Shown piece by piece: positions 63,706 to 64,000 of a stretch of DNA of 64,000 bases. This DNA is from Bacillus tuaregi (GTDB lineage Bacteria; Bacillota; Bacilli; Bacillales; Cytobacillaceae). Location of the stretch: the NCBI RefSeq assembly GCF_900104575.1, contig NZ_LT629731.1, forward strand, positions 2,925,805 to 2,989,804, given 5' to 3'. The position numbers and the translations under genes are program-made. A model generated the notes under the pieces. It was not told the DNA's origin, did not search any database, and saw only the letters and a list, made by a program, of their open reading frames with translations. Each line of letters begins with the position of its first letter. Positions within the stretch are counted from its first letter, which is position 1.

Positions 63706-63734
63706 GAATGAAAATATCCCCCTTGAACAAACTA
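63706..63734 (+). promoter_or_regulatory. Possible sigma-G promoter of sspM
   Basis: -35-like GAATG (63706-63710), 17 bases, -10-like CAAACTA (63728-63734; sigma-G consensus CATnnTA). Distance to the sspM ATG is 19 bases after the -10. Degenerate consensus, so tentative. Confidence 0.35.
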
Positions 63735-63752
63735 GTAGTGGAGGTGTTTTAA

Positions 63753-63860
63753 ATGGGGCAAAAAGAAAAACAAAATAAAGTCCAACCTAAAAAACTAAAT
63801 GAATCAAAACCTGGCTATGGAGACAAAAAACTTGAAGGTCCTGATCGTCCTTCAACATAA
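63753..63860 (+). CDS. sspM: Small acid-soluble spore protein M
   Basis: 35 residues: MGQKEKQNKVQPKKLNESKP then GYGDKKLEGPDRPST. The ending DKKLEGPDRPST matches SspM (DKKLGGPNRPST in B. subtilis). Forespore-expressed minor core protein. GGAGGTG lies six bases upstream of ATG 63753, and a terminator follows. The location by yppD-yppG agrees with B. subtilis. Confidence 0.88.
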   Translation: MGQKEKQNKVQPKKLNESKPGYGDKKLEGPDRPST

Positions 63861-63869
63861 GTAAGACAA

Positions 63870-63898
63870 AAAAAGCAAGGACTCGCTCCTTGCTTTTT
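63870..63898 (+). terminator. sspM terminator
   Basis: AAAAAGCAAGGA/TCCTTGCTTTTT with a CTCGC loop. Confidence 0.92.
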
Positions 63899-63914
63899 AT
63901 ATTATTGGTATACA

Positions 63915-64000
63915 TCATTCTATTATCTGTTTGAATAGTGCCATTCTTTGTATCTGGCTTTGCTTACGAAAAAACCAATCATTTAATAAAATAGGATGAT
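63915..64000 (-). CDS. C-terminal end of an unidentified gene (cut by window)
   Basis: 27 codons and a TGA stop are visible: HPILLNDWFFRKQSQIQRMA then LFKQIIE. The frame is open to the window edge and the residues look like a real protein end. By B. subtilis order the next gene would be yppC (DUF2515), but this stretch is too short to verify that. Confidence 0.5.
   Translation of the reverse strand, partial: HPILLNDWFFRKQSQIQRMALFKQIIE

Overview
The window is one continuous piece of an AT-rich chromosome from an endospore-forming Bacillus-type Firmicute. The evidence is strong AGGAGG-type ribosome binding sites, many TTG/GTG starts, spore genes (sspL, sspM, cotD, a KinD-like sporulation kinase, a Spo0E-like phosphatase, a YkuD L,D-transpeptidase, YppG), CtsR boxes at clpE, a guanine riboswitch at xpt and a type-B RNase P RNA. 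It is not B. subtilis itself: gene order follows two separate B. subtilis neighbourhoods (from memory), but the strain also carries ppx-ppk, a ba3-type oxidase, hcp, a hemerythrin and a two-gene 2-oxoacid:ferredoxin oxidoreductase. A Neobacillus/Mesobacillus-like member of Bacillaceae is my guess, not a demonstrated fact.

Layout. 1-3.6 kb: polyphosphate metabolism (ppk cut by the window edge, ppx). 3.8-20.3 kb: a ykuD/ykyB/cheV/patA/ykwC/ptsHI/ykvS/ykvI/clpE/ykvE/kinD block. 20.4-24.8 kb: anaerobic or nitrosative-stress style genes (hemerythrin, gamma-delta and alpha-beta oxidoreductase) around a Spo0E-like gene. 25-31.3 kb: acyltransferase, B12-binding radical SAM protein, tiny spore-like genes, DUF3905, topB. 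31.7-42.2 kb: csp, ypeQ/ypeP/ypdQ, a group II intron of about 2 kb, ypzA-like, PAP2-like, sspL, ypcP, a nucleotidyltransferase and dynA. 42.9-49.9 kb: CheX-like gene, riboswitch-xpt-pbuX, ba3 oxidase operon, ypwA. 50-59.5 kb: ypvA, ypsC, rnpB, gpsB, ypsA, cotD, mrfB-mrfA. 59.6-64 kb: a Crp/Fnr regulator, hcp, yppG-yppD, sspM and the end of one more gene.

The most interesting pattern I found is a likely small regulon. Three separate transcription units (hemerythrin, oxidoreductase pair, hcp) each carry a TGTGA-N6-TCACA-like palindrome. In every case its centre lies 29.5 bases upstream of the first base of a -10-like hexamer, which places it at about -41.5, the class II activator position of Crp/Fnr proteins. 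A Crp/Fnr-family gene lies next to hcp and lacks the cysteine cluster of the Fe-S Fnr. Other points of note are the unusual fusion pattern and structured leader of the oxidoreductase, a LexA-like box in front of mrfA, the intron placed just behind a terminator, and several tiny genes.

No tRNA, 5S/16S/23S rRNA, CRISPR array, insertion sequence, prophage block or replication origin was seen.
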